Positions 52,250 to 64,000 are shown, counted from the first letter of the stretch. The stretch is DNA of 64,000 nucleotides from Tulasnella sp. 424 (GCA_019633425.1 WSUB01000075.1:124001-188000); one strand, 5' to 3'. Made by a program: numbers and translations. Notes: generated from the letters alone by a model not told the origin.

Positions 52250-54409
52250 TTACAGATAGGCCGAGTCGATCCAGCTTGTCGAATTTAGCACGGTGCTATG
52301 TAGAGGACAGAGAATTAGCATTTCCGATTGTGTCAAAAGAGGGTAGGGGTAATCCTTACGTAATATCGACTGGAGCAGTTAGGAGCGTAGCAAAGCTGGG
52401 TCGGCTGGTGGCATTCCATGCACCAGGGCTGGAACAGGCCAAATTCAGCACCCGTCCCGACTTTATGGGGTGTCACTCTTACCCTGTGTTGTTGTACTCG
52501 CCGTCCAGAATATTATCAGTTCGGGGATCGGTGTCGCTCCAGTTCTTCCAGCCGGCGCTAACAATGTTGCTGTCGAGATACTGAAAGGTGTTACACGTCA
52601 GTTGATGTCGCACGCGAGTGAATCAAACCTGCCAAAACTTACAGAGTTTTGGAAGACAACTCGGGCATAATTCCTGATTGCGGCCAATCTTCAGCGGTGT
52701 TCTTCGTCAGAAGAAAGTGCATCGATTCTCACCTCCAAGGGCGTCCAAGATACGCCTGACCCGCGGCCGTGCCAGTCACAATTGTGTTGTCGATGACATA
52801 CCAGGTGCTATCGTTGCTCAGGCGCCCGCTGGCGGTCACATAACCGGTTCCGACCTAGCAAAAGCCGGACCGTTCAATATGTAAGAGCTCGCTTCCCGTG
52901 AGGTTGGATAAAGGTCTTACGGTATTGATGGTGCCGCCAGTAACCCAGATCGACGCATATTGCCCGAAGATGAAGTCAACGGAACCTTGAATGAGAGACT
53001 TGCCGTAAAATTGAACACCTTTGTTGGCGAGTAGAGTGTCCTGGTAACCCCGTAGCTGGCACGCGTAGCAAGCGAAAGGTCCTGCCTGCACGGAGAGCGC
53101 AATCGCCTGGGCCTGGTCGATGGGCTTTCCGAACGTGTTCTCGATGTTCAAGTTGTACACTGTTTAATTGCAGCCTCGTTAGAAAGGGCCAGGTAATACG
53201 TTGCGTTGAACGCACATTGAGCCCCAGCAGCCAAAACTCGGACGGTGCCGCTCAGGTCGTTGCTCCCAGCACCGCCAGCGTAACGATTGCCGCTGACGGT
53301 CACCATGTTGGAGTCTATGACGTACACCAGTTAGCCAGTGTTGACAAAGGATGATCAGAGCTGGCTTACAGTAAGACAGCTTGTCAGACGTCTGGCCATA
53401 GATTGTGATGTTTGCCCGAGAGATCACGACTTGCTCGGTGTAGTTACCCGGGTAGACGTAGATCACATTGCTAATCGGAAAACCCCTCAGTACATTGGGG
53501 AGAGGCGTTACGCGGAATAATGCTAACCTTGAAGTGTCGGCGAGTGCTTGGCTGATCGTGCTGTATTTGCCCTCCCCATTCTGGCCCACTGCGTTCGGGG
53601 CGGATCAGAAAGGCGTGCGAATGGGTACAACGGAAGCTATACCTGTAAGAGCTCCAGATGGGATTGTGGGTGCTACGCACTGAAAGGATGATATAAGTGC
53701 TGCGTCTTGACTCTAAGATTCCAGAATCTTACCTGGTAGTAGTACGGGTTCCAATGCTTGCAGATAGCAGCTATGAAATGAGTGCTCAATCATTTTGTTG
53801 AACCCCTCATATTCGTGAGCTACACTTACTGCTGACGCAGCCGCCGTCTCCGTTGTAGTTACTACCACCGCACTGGCCTATTTCTTGCGTGAGCCCTTGA
53901 TTCGGGCCGAGTTGCGGAAGGACTTACCATATAGGGCAACCCCACCCGTGAACGTGGATGCACCAGCGGAACTTGTTGGATTTGGGAGGCTCGATGTGGG
54001 GGCTAGATGGGGCAAAACACTCAGCGGCCGCTAGATAGCTCAGTAGAGGCAACTTCGCGTCACTTACTAGGATTCGTAACACACTACGTTCACGGGAAAC
54101 ATCAAAGGACTCAGCAGAGAATGCGAGATACAGAGAAGATTAAGATACCTGGGAGTAGAATGGATTCATAACTTGGCACACCGCACCTTTGGTCCCGCAT
54201 GTTAGACGTTTGTGCATCAGCCTTTCAGAGTTCGTTTACTCACCATCGACACAGTCCGTTTCGCCAGTCCAGCCTTCGCCCCCACACTGGTCTGTGAAAG
54301 AAAGATGAGCTAATGCTGCTTCCACGATTCCAGAAGACTTACTATAGAGTGGGACGGTAGCGGAGGCGAAGAAGGGGAAGATTCCAAGGCCAAGCAGTGC
54401 AAACTTCAT
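52250..54409 (-). CDS. Secreted pectin methylesterase (CE8) with two N-terminal CBM1 modules
   Basis: Demethylates plant pectin outside the cell. Signal peptide MKFALLGLGIFPFFASATVP, then CBM1-a YNQCGGEGWTGETDCVDG/AVCQVMNPFYSQC. A short Ser/Thr/Pro linker (PTPTSSLPNPTSSAGAST) leads to CBM1-b YGQCGGSNYNGDGGCVS/TAICKHWNPYYYQC. The catalytic domain follows: GQNGEGKYSTISQAL, PGNYTEQVVI (GxYxE), QAQAIALSV (QAxAL), GYQDTLL (QDTL), GSVDFIFG (DFIFG with nucleophile Asp), GYVTASGR and YLGRPWR (LGRPW). All five pectinesterase motifs are present. It ends NSTSWIDSAYL. About fourteen exons, several phase-1 introns inside the CBM1 modules. A single polypeptide seems intact. Both CBM1 modules keep four cysteines. 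Confidence 0.9.
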
Positions 54410-55572
54410 GGTGTTCTTCGAATAGGAAGTTGTTCGAGGTAGCCGTGGCTGCTCATTCGCTGGACTGCTATGGAAAGGAATTTAAAGTCTTGTCCCAACG
54501 GATCCGCTCTGCCGGGCGGCCCGGCCTGGACGTCGTCGCGACCAAGGGCACCGGAAAGAAGCACGAAGCGGCGAAACTCCGTGCTTTCAGCGGCCACGAG
54601 ACGACAGGGTCAGAAGCACGCCCACTGTAGTTGGCAAAATACTTTTGCGCAGGATGCATGATGAGAAGCATTTTCATTAATGCTCCGGCGTTCCTAATCA
54701 GTCCGCGAGTAGTGTGGAAGTGTCAGACCCACAGCTGTCCAATTCAATCAGGGATCGAGTTCTGAGAAGCGCTCGTGATAAGATGCTGCCCACGAAAATA
54801 TAGACGAGGGCCCCGTGGACAATCTTGCTATATTGGTGTTTGAGAACACTCGTCAAGTTGTCGCTGGCGGTTAGGTGCTGAAAATAAGTCCAACCCGCGC
54901 CGCCGCCTTCGGGCCGCCAAGCAGCGTTGGAAGGTTAGAGTCGGGAGTCAAGTCTCCGTTTGATAGATCCGCAGCGCCGCATTGATGGAGATCTCTTTTG
55001 CATTCAAGGTTGTTGTAGAAAAGCACCGGCAGCCATCCAGGCTTCTTCGGCGCTCTTCCAACCTCTCATCGAAGAACGAAATCTCACCAAATCTCTTCCT
55101 GGAGGTCGAAACAGGCATCTCTCGTCTTCCCCTGTGGGACGGAGAGCAAGAAGACGAGAGAGCGAGAGAGAGGTGGGATTCCTAGCTGTGTGCTATGGAC
55201 TTCATGCTCCGATGCGGATCCGTCTGTTTACGGTTGTGGGCAAAGAGAGTTCGACGGGAGGACCTAAGCAATTTTCAACAGGTACGGTCACCCAGAAAGA
55301 GATGTAAAAGTGACAAGAGCAATCTCAGTCCTAACCTCTCCCATGCATGGTTTTGCGAAAATGACTTACTCTTAGTAGTGATCACAGCAGTCGAATTTGT
55401 TTTCGACGCGTTGTTTGTTCTGGTCACGTTACCCGAACCAAAACATCCGCGTCAGTCCAGACAGCAACGACCTCATCTCTTTCTCTCTTCCCTCTCGACT
55501 TTATCATTGCGGAATCGACCGGCGTACGGACGTCGTGGAATAAAAGCGACTACCTTGGGATTACTCTTGGAA
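54410..55572. other. Divergent intergenic region, pectinesterase / FANCM-MPH1
   Basis: 1.16 kb between the two divergent start codons. It must contain the promoters of both genes. The right part (55190-55572) is open in the helicase frame from an ATG at 55195, but family comparison does not support it as coding. No other gene recognised. Confidence 0.4.
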
Positions 55573-58500
55573 ATGAGTGCCTCAGACTACGAGTTTGAGG
55601 AGCTGCCTTCAGCCTACCTCGAAGAGGTCGATCATATCACGGAAACCCAACTCCGAACCGCTGGCAGCTCATCTTCAACAAATGCTGATAAAGCCTCAAA
55701 GCCCCATGAAACCTCGGACACAATTATGGTCCTCTCAGAGGACGACGAGGTCACCATGCAGCCTCCACCCCGAACCACAACGTCCAAAACCAGCTTCCGG
55801 CCAGCTAACTCTGCCGCCGCAACGAAACCAACTCCACAAAGTTTCCCTTCGACCTCGAATACTGCCAAACCTTTTGTACCAGCTTCGGCTTCGGTTTCAA
55901 AGACTAACTCCAATGCCGATGCGTCAATCGACTTCGATGACGATTGGGATGAGGACGACCTCGCCGCGATCGCGGTGCTCGAAAGCAACCAGTGGAAAGC
56001 ACCATCTCAGACACGTCAAACAACCCTTACCGGCGAGATTTTTTCCAATCAATCTCAACCAGGACCCTCGCGTACAACGAGTGCTCATCCGTTCGGAAAG
56101 AAATCCGCCAAGACCAAGACTTGGGACAGAACCGCATTTTCGGCCACCGGCAAGAGGAAAGGGGCAGGCAAAGGAAAGAGGAAGTCTTTAGGCTATGAAG
56201 AAGAAGAACAACATGAAGAAGAGGAGATGGATTTTGAGCAGTTCCCTGCGCCGTTTGTACCTCGTGAGTTTGCGTTTTCGATCATTCCTTCGAAAGGCCG
56301 CTCACAGACCCGTGTTCGTAGTCGGGTGAGATGTTTCCTCCGTCTAGGAGGCATTTCTGTGTACTAATACTTTTTCCGCATCCCGGGGTTCTCCTCAGAC
56401 CGGTAAGGACCTCCCAAGCCGCTCCGCCTGCCATCTCGAGAACTGACGAGATCTCTCTCTAGCCACCTGCAATGAAACTACAAGCCGATGATGAAGCTTC
56501 CAAGGAGTGGGTCTACCCGTTAAATCACCCAAAACGCGACTATCAATACAACATTGTGCGAAACTCCCTCTTTGAGAATTCACTGGTGGCTCTCCCGACC
56601 GGACTTGGGAAAACCTTCATCGCCGGAGTGATCATGCTAAACTGTAAGCTGGACCGAATGATGGGGGCATAGTGAAGTGACTCGGTCTAACCTTGCGCTA
56701 TCAGATTACCGCTGGTTCCCGGAAGGCAAGGTCGTGTTCGTGGCTCCTACTAAACCTCTCGTGGCTCAACAAATCGAGGCTTGTCACCACACATGCGGGA
56801 TACCAAGAAGCGATACCGTCGAGCTTACTGGCCAGATTCCAGCAGCTAAACGCAAACGCCATGTGAGTTCGCTGTTGAACGTCCGTTAGGCCGTTGGTGA
56901 CACTTTGTGTAGTGGGAAAACAAGCGCGTTTTCTTCATGACCCCTCAAACTCTCTACAATGACATGCGGGCAGAGAACTGCGATGTTATGGACGTCGTCC
57001 TCCTTGTAGTCGGTAGGTTCCTACTCTGCCTAGGTTGGTCCGAATCGTCTGGTTGTCTTATACATCGTTCCACTCGCTAGATGAAGCGCACAGAGCTACA
57101 GGAGGATACGCGTATAGCGAAGTTGTGCGATATCTCATGGCGAAGAACCCCCACTTCCGAGTCCTGGCTCTTAGTGCAACACCTGGCGGGAAAACTGAAG
57201 CGGTCCAAGCTGTAGTGGATTCACTGCATATAAGTCACATCGAGATTCGGAACGAGGATTCTCTCGATCTTCGCCAGTACATTCATAAGAAGGTTCGGAC
57301 CGTGGAACTGGTGTAACAGGAAAGCTGTTAACCCTCGACCATCCGACTAGGATATTGTTCACACTGTTGTACCCATGAGTGGCGCCGTTAACAAGATCAA
57401 GGCATTGCTCGCTGCGGCTATGGAGGTAAGATCGTGAACTATCCCCGCCGCTGACCCTTCTGATAAACGTCGCCAAAACTTCACCAGCCCATGGTTGAAA
57501 AGTTAGGAAAAGCAGGGATAGTCTCCATCTCGGATGTCGTTCGGCTGCATCCCTACCGATGTAGAGCTGTCATGGCCGAGCTAGGTCGCACTGGGGCATC
57601 AAGGTCACACCCTTGGGCATACGGTGTCCTTTCGAAGCTTGAAGGATTAGCAAGGGCTATGGGGTACCTGGTAAGCTCTGTCGCCCTCTTTTCCATGAGA
57701 TTTCACGATTAACATAGTCCTTCATTCTGGTTGCGTTGGTCACAGATGGAACAGAGCCCGGCGATGTGCTACAAATCCCTCAATGGCACTATCGACCCTA
57801 CCGAAGAAGACGACGCTCCAAAGAAAAAGACCGCTCAAAAGGGACGTAAACCACCAAAGACGGATAGCGATCCAGCTGTCAAGAAAGTCATTGCGGAAAT
57901 CGACACGCAACGTAAAGCCAGGAACGGTCATTTCCCGAATCACCCAAAACTAGAGCGGCTCCTTGATATCACACTGCGACACTTCAACTCGACTCCGGAC
58001 GCAGATTCGACTCGTGTGATGGTGTTTTGCACGTTTCGGGATTGTGTGGACGAGATAGTGGGAGTCTTAAAAGGTCATTCTCCGACGTTAAGGCCGACGC
58101 GGTTCGTCGGCCAGGGTGTTGATAGTAGTGGCAAGAAGGGCATCGCGCAGAAGGACCAGATTGAGGTCAGTGATGCGGTCCACGTCTGGGGGGGGGGGAC
58201 AGTCGGACTGACTGTTGCTCGCTGCTTGCTATTTAGGTTGTCCGTCAATTCAAGGAGGGTGTGTTCAATATCCTCGTAGCCACCTCGATTGGTGAGGAAG
58301 GCTTAGACATTGGCGAAGTCGATTTGATTGTCTGCTACGACTCCCAAAAGACCCCAATCCGTATGGTACGCATGAACGCTCATTCGTACAGCGATTCTCA
58401 ATCTCTAATCCCATTAATATCGCTCAGCTCCAACGTATCGGTCGAACGGGTCGCAAACGCCAGGGCCGGATAGAGGTCCTCTCAGCCGCTGGTCGAGAAG

Positions 58501-60503
58501 AATACAATTATCAGAAGGCAGGAGATAGTTACAAAGACGTCCAGGATGCCATCGTTCGTGGAGACGACTTGGAACTATACGCGGACGTGGAGCGGCTCCT
58601 ACCAGACCAGTACAAGCCTCAGTGTGTGGAGAAAGTGATGCAGATCGAGGAGTTTGTGAGAGACGAGCCGACGGAAGGCCGTGGTAAGGGGCGGAAGCGC
58701 AAGACGGGCGCTGGAGGTGACGACGATGGGGTCAAGAAGAAGAAACGCAAGTCCGCGGGAGGGTCGCTGGCGATGGACATACCTGAAGGAGCGACCAAGG
58801 GATTCGTCCCTGTCAATGAACTCATCATCAGAGGTGCGAAGGGCAAGGGGAAAGCTGCCAAGACGACCCCGTCGCCGTCAAACTCCCGTTTGGACGAATA
58901 CGATCCGGATATGCTGGCGCCAGAGGACGACGACGACGACGACGAGCTGCCGGATTTACCCCTACCCAAGTCATGGACTCAATCTGGAATGTCGCCTCCA
59001 GCAAAGGCTTCTGGGTCAAAGCTCGTTGGGTTCACGTCCGCGAAGAATTTGGTGGACAAGGGTATGGATTCGGACGAGGATGCGGAGGACCTTCCGCCCT
59101 TGAAGAAGAAACCCAAGTCGTCAGGGACGGGCGCAGGGGTGAAATCGGCTCCCAAGGTCAAAGCTGCGGCGACTATCAAGGCCGACAAGGGGAAGGGGAA
59201 AGCAAAAGCAACCCCACCGTTCTCCGAACTCAACGCTGCGAAACCCTCTTCATCGAAGTCGAAACCAAAAGAGCCGGCAAAGCGGAGCGCCTCCCCAATT
59301 GTCATCCCCAGCTCTCCTGAACAGGCACCGCAACCTGCCAAGGGACGTCCGCCAATGAAGAAAAACCCCTCGGTGGCGGCGGCGGTCTTGACAAGTAGCA
59401 AACCCGCCGAGTCTTCTCGTGGTACGGACAAGAGCATGTCGTGGTTGTTGTCGGACGATGATGATGATAGGCCGCCTCGAACACTGGCGAAACCTGGGGC
59501 GCCAAGGATGAAGCCGTCTCGACCTAATCCCCCTTCACCTACCGTCCAGATCAAGCCGAAGCCGCCGCCGCTAGGGTTGGCGAGGTCCACTGGACCCGCG
59601 GCATTCAAGGTTCCGTTTGCAGTGCCGAGACGGAAGCCATTGACAATGCCATCGGGTGCGCCGGTCGGGTCGTCTTCCTCGAGGGTCGGGGAGTTGGAAG
59701 GGCTGGAGGATACCTCGTTCGAGATTGACATCCCGAACGCACCTTCGTCGACGACGGCTGGTGACGATAGTATGGCTGTGGATGATGAGCCAGCGGTGGA
59801 GGATTTAGATGTGGACTCGTCGTTCGACGTGCGAGCGCCTGGGTTTAAGCGCCCCAAGGTGCCGTCACGGCCAGCGATGGAGTTGTCGTCGCCTGAGGTG
59901 TCCATGTCGTTCCCGGTGCGCGGTCCTGGTGCAGGTGGGCGGTTACGACGGGGGCCATCAAGAGCGGTACCGGACTCGGACGATCAGGACGAAAGTATAG
60001 TGGAACTGCACCCGCCCTCCCCAGGTCACATCACCATAGCTGATACGAGCATCGAGTCTCTGGGAGAAGCAGAAGCGGCTTCCCCACCGCCGCGTCGACC
60101 CCGGCGGAAGCAGAAGCAAGTCCGCTCAAGGATTGGTCATGCGATGTTTGAGATGGAAGCGGGACATTCTGGAGATGAAGTGAGCGACGGGGACACTTGC
60201 AGTGATGGCGAATACGACACGAGCTTCGTTACGTATGGACCTGGCACTCAAGCTCCCGAGGGTTACGATCAGACGGCGATGTATAGGAGGGGTTTGATGA
60301 CGCAGGTTAGGCCAGGTGGACCTGCGTTCGCCAAGCGGCCAGTGCGGCATGGCCAATTTACTGGTGGAGAAGGAGGCAGGAGAAGAGGTGGCGGAAGGTC
60401 GAGTGACATGTCGAGCGAGGTTGGGGAGTACGAGTTGGGGAGTTTCGTCGTTGACGATGATGATGAGGAGATGCTGGATGTGTCGATGGATAGTGAACGA
60501 TGA
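55573..60503 (+). CDS. MPH1: FANCM/MPH1-type ATP-dependent DNA helicase
   Basis: DEAH helicase that remodels replication forks and D-loops and suppresses crossovers in the nucleus. Start chosen at [20 protein letters not shown]. An acidic/Ser-rich N-terminus leads to [26 protein letters not shown] (Q-like motif and motif I), [10 protein letters not shown] (Ia), [16 protein letters not shown] (II) and LALSATPGG (III). A helical insert ([19 protein letters not shown]) follows, then [15 protein letters not shown] (IV), [19 protein letters not shown] (V) and [13 protein letters not shown] (VI). The insert between the helicase lobes is the FANCM/Mph1 hallmark. The last exon (58569-60503) adds about 600 residues of Lys-, Ser-, Pro- and Asp-rich, low-complexity sequence. 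About ten exons; short introns throughout. Some middle splice sites are inferred. Confidence 0.88.
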
Positions 60504-61247
60504 ACGTTACGAATTGTAATATTTGGTCTATTGGATAGCACAAGGTTAGATAGAAGTGTAATGGATTTTTCCACAGTATTCTTCGGACTTGGTTATTCGG
60601 AGCCGGCGAAAGAAGCTTCAGAAGCAAAGGGGCCCCGGAGCCGTGGAAGATAATAATACATTAGGCTCCAAAAGGATTGCATAAAAGTGAAGTGAATGTG
60701 GTGCGTGTGTGCTTGGCTGGAATGGGCTGGAAATGGGCAAACGTGGAGTCTAATTGAGCGTCTTTTACTCCACATAGCCCGGACCACGCCCACCTAAGAC
60801 CATGATAACACACTCGCAAGCCCTCAACACGCTCATCTGATCGTCATCCCCTAAACATGACATAGCGCGTTGATGAAAGCGCTCAAGCCGCAGCCATATC
60901 GAGAGAAAGCAGGCGCGGTAGACGGATGAGCAGATGAGCCAGCCGCAAAGTGGGACCTGGCGATCCGGAAGTTGGATGATCTGCGAATGATCTACGGAAA
61001 TGATTTTCATGATTGGGTGGTGCTGGTCAGAGGTGATGTAATGCTTCTATATGATGTCATTCATATTCTCAGGCACCAACCAACCGTCGCCCCTTTCGAT
61101 TCTGACGATCACTCCAAATGTCAATGTTCGTAAACAACCAGCCCTCCCCTTTTTATACCAACCACCCGTCAATGCTCCCCTCATTCACCTCATTCACGCT
61201 TTCTCCTCCCCTCCTCCCTTGCATCGCACCTCGAGCTCTCTAGCAAC
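60504..61247 (+). other. Intergenic region before aquaporin
   Basis: 744 bp with the helicase 3' UTR and the aquaporin promoter. The last 90 bp is pyrimidine-rich (CTCACCTCATTCACGCTTTCTCC). No gene recognised. Confidence 0.35.
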
Positions 61248-62639
61248 ATGGCACGCCGCACCGCGAGTGGACGACGCATCCCGGGCCTACACAACCCAGA
61301 TTCGGAGCATGGTATATTCGGCAGTCTCAAGATCGACATTCAAGCCGCCTTTCTCGAGTTCTGTGGGACTTTCTTGTTCCTCTTGCTCGGTCTAGGTATG
61401 AAGTCGCTCCATGGTAGCTCAGCGCGAGATGCTGATAGCCCCCCCCCCCGGTTTGCCTTCCAGGCGGTATCCAAGCAGCTGCTTATTCCAACCAATCCTC
61501 CGTCGCCGCTGCCTCCCAAGACTCTGAAGGTGGAGCGGCTATCAACTCAGTCGCCTCCATCGATCAATTGCTTTACATTTCGGCCTGCATGGGTCTGTCG
61601 CTTCTTATCTCAGTCTGGCTCTTCTACCGGTACGCACTACCCCCTTCTCAGACACTTTCTTTGAGTATTAAAGCTTTCATCCTCTAGTGTGACTGGCGGT
61701 ATCTTCAATCCTGCTGTATCCACGGCCCTCCTTCTCATTGGCGCCATTGGACCCGTTCGTTGGGCTCTATGTTGCTTTGCGCAGGCGAGTATAAATCTAG
61801 CTCCATCATTACTCCCACTTTGGGCTAACATTCACGCCTATTCAACAGATGATTGGTGCAATCGCAGCTTCTGGCGTCCTCCTCGCTCTTCTCCCTGGTA
61901 CACTGGCAGTTAATACCACACCTGGTCCAGGGGTGAACAGAGCTCAAGCAGTCTTTATTGAGATGTTCCTGACTGCCGCTGTAAGTCCCTTGGCGCGAAT
62001 ATGGCGCGGATCGACAGGGGTGAGACTGATGACGTCATGCCTTCGGTGCCTTGTCGCTAGCTCGTCCTTTCGGTGCTGATGCTTGCCGCTGAGAAACACC
62101 GTTCGACTCCCTTTGCGCCTATTGGAGTGGGATTGACTCTGTTTGCTGGTCATCTGTGAGAATACTCTGCATATCCTGTGCCATATTATGTCGAGTGCTA
62201 ATACCCGCCCCCCTTCCAGCTTTGGCGTCATTTTTACCGGCGCTTCCATGAACACCGCCCGTTCTTTCGGACCCGCAGTTGTTACTAGCTTCGGAACTGA
62301 CCACTGGATCGTAAGTGGCGTTACCCTTCCTCTCGTTGCGTTTACAAACCTTTCTCCATTTCGCTGTAGTACTGGCTCGGCCCTTTCCTTGGCTCGATTC
62401 TCGCAACGTTCTTCTACTCCCTCTTGAAACACGTCAAGTACTGGACTATCAACCCAGGTCAAGACACTCCCGACCCAAGGCAATCTCCCCCTGGCCCCGT
62501 CGACACGATTCGGGCTGTGACTTCGGGTGGAACTAGGATGAGTACTAGTGAAAGCGCGACCATGAATGGAAGGCACTCGGTTGTGGAAGAAAAGCCCGCT
62601 CCACCTGGGCATGCTCATGTTGCTCATGGCGTTGTGTAA
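61248..62639 (+). CDS. Aquaporin / MIP-family channel
   Basis: Membrane channel for water or small solutes. Starts MARRTASGRRIPGLHNPDS. The hydrophobic segments occur in the MIP order: AAFLEFCGTFLFLLLGLG, ISACMGLSLLISVWLFYR, then first pore loop VTGGIFNPAVSTALLLIGAIG (NPA), then MIGAIAASGVLLALLPG, AQAVFIEMFLTAALVLSVLM, LTLFAGHLFGVIFTGASMNTARSFGPA (second pore loop with NTA in place of NPA) and YWLGPFLGSILATFFYSLLK. A cytosolic tail follows, rich in Ser/Pro (DTPDPRQSPPGPVD), ending VAHGVV. About seven exons with short introns, several falling between helices. The NTA variant occurs in other filamentous-fungal aquaporins. Substrate not determinable from sequence alone. Confidence 0.87.
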
Positions 62640-63057
62640 GGGGTAGTGTTTCTTTCGTCATTCCTACTGTCTCTTCTTCCCCTTCACGGGTCACCCTCCT
62701 CTTGCATAATTCTCTCTCGATAGTGCTTTCAACCCACCCTGTTGTTCCATATCATTACCTCTCTAGTCCCTTTCCTCCACCATCAACCTTTGCAATCATC
62801 TCTGTCTCTCTTAACAACACTTTTACACACGTAAAAAGTACACCTTGTACCATAGGTTAATTCTCACGAGCGTACATACATTACGATTCCTGACACAGTG
62901 AATATTTATCCCGTGAAGGATAGAGAAAACCGTGGGATATTGTGAAGATGACGGTTTAACCCCTGACCACTCTCACCCCTCGATCCTATCAGTCCAGACC
63001 GCTCGATCAGGTCTACATTAAAACGATAAAGGAAAGTAGTATAACACATAATCACGG
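62640..63057 (+). other. Intergenic region, aquaporin / kinase
   Basis: About 420 bp. The first half is the pyrimidine-rich aquaporin 3' UTR; the rest precedes the kinase start. Nothing else supported. Confidence 0.35.
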
Positions 63058-64000
63058 ATGGACCAGGACGTTTTGGTAAGTAGCGCCCAGACTTCGGGGT
63101 GTGGATTGTTGAAATAACCGATCCCGTCTTCTTAGCAATCGATTCTGGACGATTTATCGTACCTTCTCATCCATCCCTCGCAGCTAACTCTTGAAGACGA
63201 CGAACTTGGAGTTGGGGGCTTCGGTGAAGTCTTTCTGGGGGTCCTGAGGTCCTCGGTCTCGGAGACAAAAGTTGCCGTGAAGCAATTACGGATAGTGCAG
63301 GCACAAGGCTTTCGGCGTCGCGTAGCAATTGTGAGCCTCCTTTCGATCGTACATCGCTTTACTGATGCTTGTTTATTAAATAAGCGTCTCGCTCGGGAGC
63401 TAAAAGTTTGGGCCTCGGTGAAGCACCCTCATATCCTTAAACTTGTCGGGTTTTATCTCAGCGACAATTATGGATGCGCTCAATTCGTATCGGCATACAT
63501 GGCCAATGGAAACGTCAAGGAGTATATAAACAGAGAAAAGCCAAATCTGGCTACTCGACTCAGATTTGTAAGCCATCTCTTTCGTTCATCTCTCGAAGCG
63601 TCCGTTCAGTCGAGAGCGGCTCCGTTCCAGGTCCAAGGAATAGCGTCCGGGATGAGCTACCTACACAGCTGCAATCCACCCATCTGCCACGGAGACATGA
63701 AACCGGTGTGATTGACTTTCTTTAGCAGGGACGGCAGTTGGCTAAACGATTCTTTAGGCCAACGTCCTCGTAAATGAGAACCCCGACGCAGTCTTGTGTG
63801 ATTTTGGTCTTGCCACATTCATCGAGGAGTCAGAAGTCTCATCGGGCCTCACTACATCAAAGTCTCTGAAAGGTTCAATTCGCTATCTGGCCCCAGAGCT
63901 CCTGGAAGGTGAAACCAAGCATACACTACCGAGCGATGTCTGGGCATGGGCGTGCACCATATTCGAGGTGACTATAATTGTTTAGACATGGAGGTCTTGT
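63058..64000 (+). CDS. Protein kinase, N-terminal part (cut by window end)
   Basis: Exon 1 is very short (MDQDVL). After splicing comes QSILDDLSYLLIHPSQLTLE, then the kinase domain: glycine loop GVGGFGEVFLG, VAVKQL (ATP-binding Lys), ARELKVWASVKHPHILKLVG (helix C Glu region), YMANGNVKEYI, GIASGMSYLHS, catalytic loop CHGDMKPANVLV, DFG in LCDFGLATF, and the activation-segment end GSIRYLAPELL with SDVWAWACTIFEV. HGD replaces the common HRD, as in many fungal TKL-like kinases. Introns are short, and the segment around 63320-63400 is intronic. The rest of the kinase lobe and any C-terminal domain lie outside the window. Serine/threonine specificity is inferred from KPAN. Confidence 0.82.

Noticed and set aside
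55195..55572. N-terminal extension of the helicase from the ATG at 55195
   Set aside because: The segment is Arg/Leu-rich without helicase-family character and includes promoter-like DNA; the acidic [10 protein letters not shown] start at 55573 is a better fit.
58979..59905. 308-codon minus-strand open frame inside the helicase gene
   Set aside because: Antisense shadow of the Pro/Ser/Lys-rich helicase tail; the forward frame is part of a continuous helicase exon.

Overview
The window is nuclear DNA from a filamentous basidiomycete, most probably an Agaricomycete. Genes are dense and carry many introns of about 40-65 bp with GT..CTAAC/CTGAC..AG signals. The content fits a plant-debris or plant-associated fungus: a pectin methylesterase with two fungal cellulose-binding (CBM1) modules, a small secreted protein with the RGLPP..PR motif common in mushroom-forming fungi, F-box gene families, a fungal 2-oxoglutarate oxygenase and a MYND protein. 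I do not place it more precisely. No rRNA, tRNA, CRISPR or bacterial element was found.

Layout. 1-7.6 kb: tandem array of an intronless F-box/LRR-like family (tail of one copy plus four intact copies, period about 1.9 kb). 8-20.2 kb: housekeeping block with a small hypothetical gene, mitochondrial MutS homologue MSH1 (-), septin CDC11 (+), ribosome maturation factor SDO1/SBDS (-), a WDR53-like WD40 protein (+) and a Tim17-like membrane protein (-). The last 1.5 kb of this block (3' end of the WD40 gene plus the whole Tim17-like gene) is duplicated in tandem; the second WD40 fragment is dead and the second Tim17-like gene is open. 20.9-28 kb: Ser-rich protein, membrane-anchored alpha/beta hydrolase (+) and forkhead transcription factor (-). 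28-33.1 kb: gene-poor. 33.1-36.6 kb: a J-domain protein and a Ser-rich protein. 38.2-46.4 kb: a second array, made of one intact secreted glycine-rich gene (+) and three convergent F-box genes (-), with dead 3' fragments of the glycine-rich gene between the F-box copies. 46.4-50 kb: MYND protein (+) and 2OG-Fe(II) oxygenase (-), convergent. 50-54.4 kb: a gene relic, a secreted Cys protein (-) and the CBM1-CBM1-pectinesterase (-), with a decayed second pectinesterase 3' end. 55.6-60.5 kb: FANCM/MPH1 helicase (+). 61.2-62.6 kb: aquaporin (+). 63 kb to the end: 5' part of a protein kinase (+).

The unifying theme is recent tandem duplication. Four separate loci (F-box array 1, WD40/Tim17-like unit, glycine-rich/F-box array, pectinesterase 3' end) each show unit-by-unit copying with readable breakpoints, while the housekeeping genes between them stay single copy. 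Gene structures were derived by reading splice sites and matching the spliced frame to known family motifs; exact splice choices are inference.
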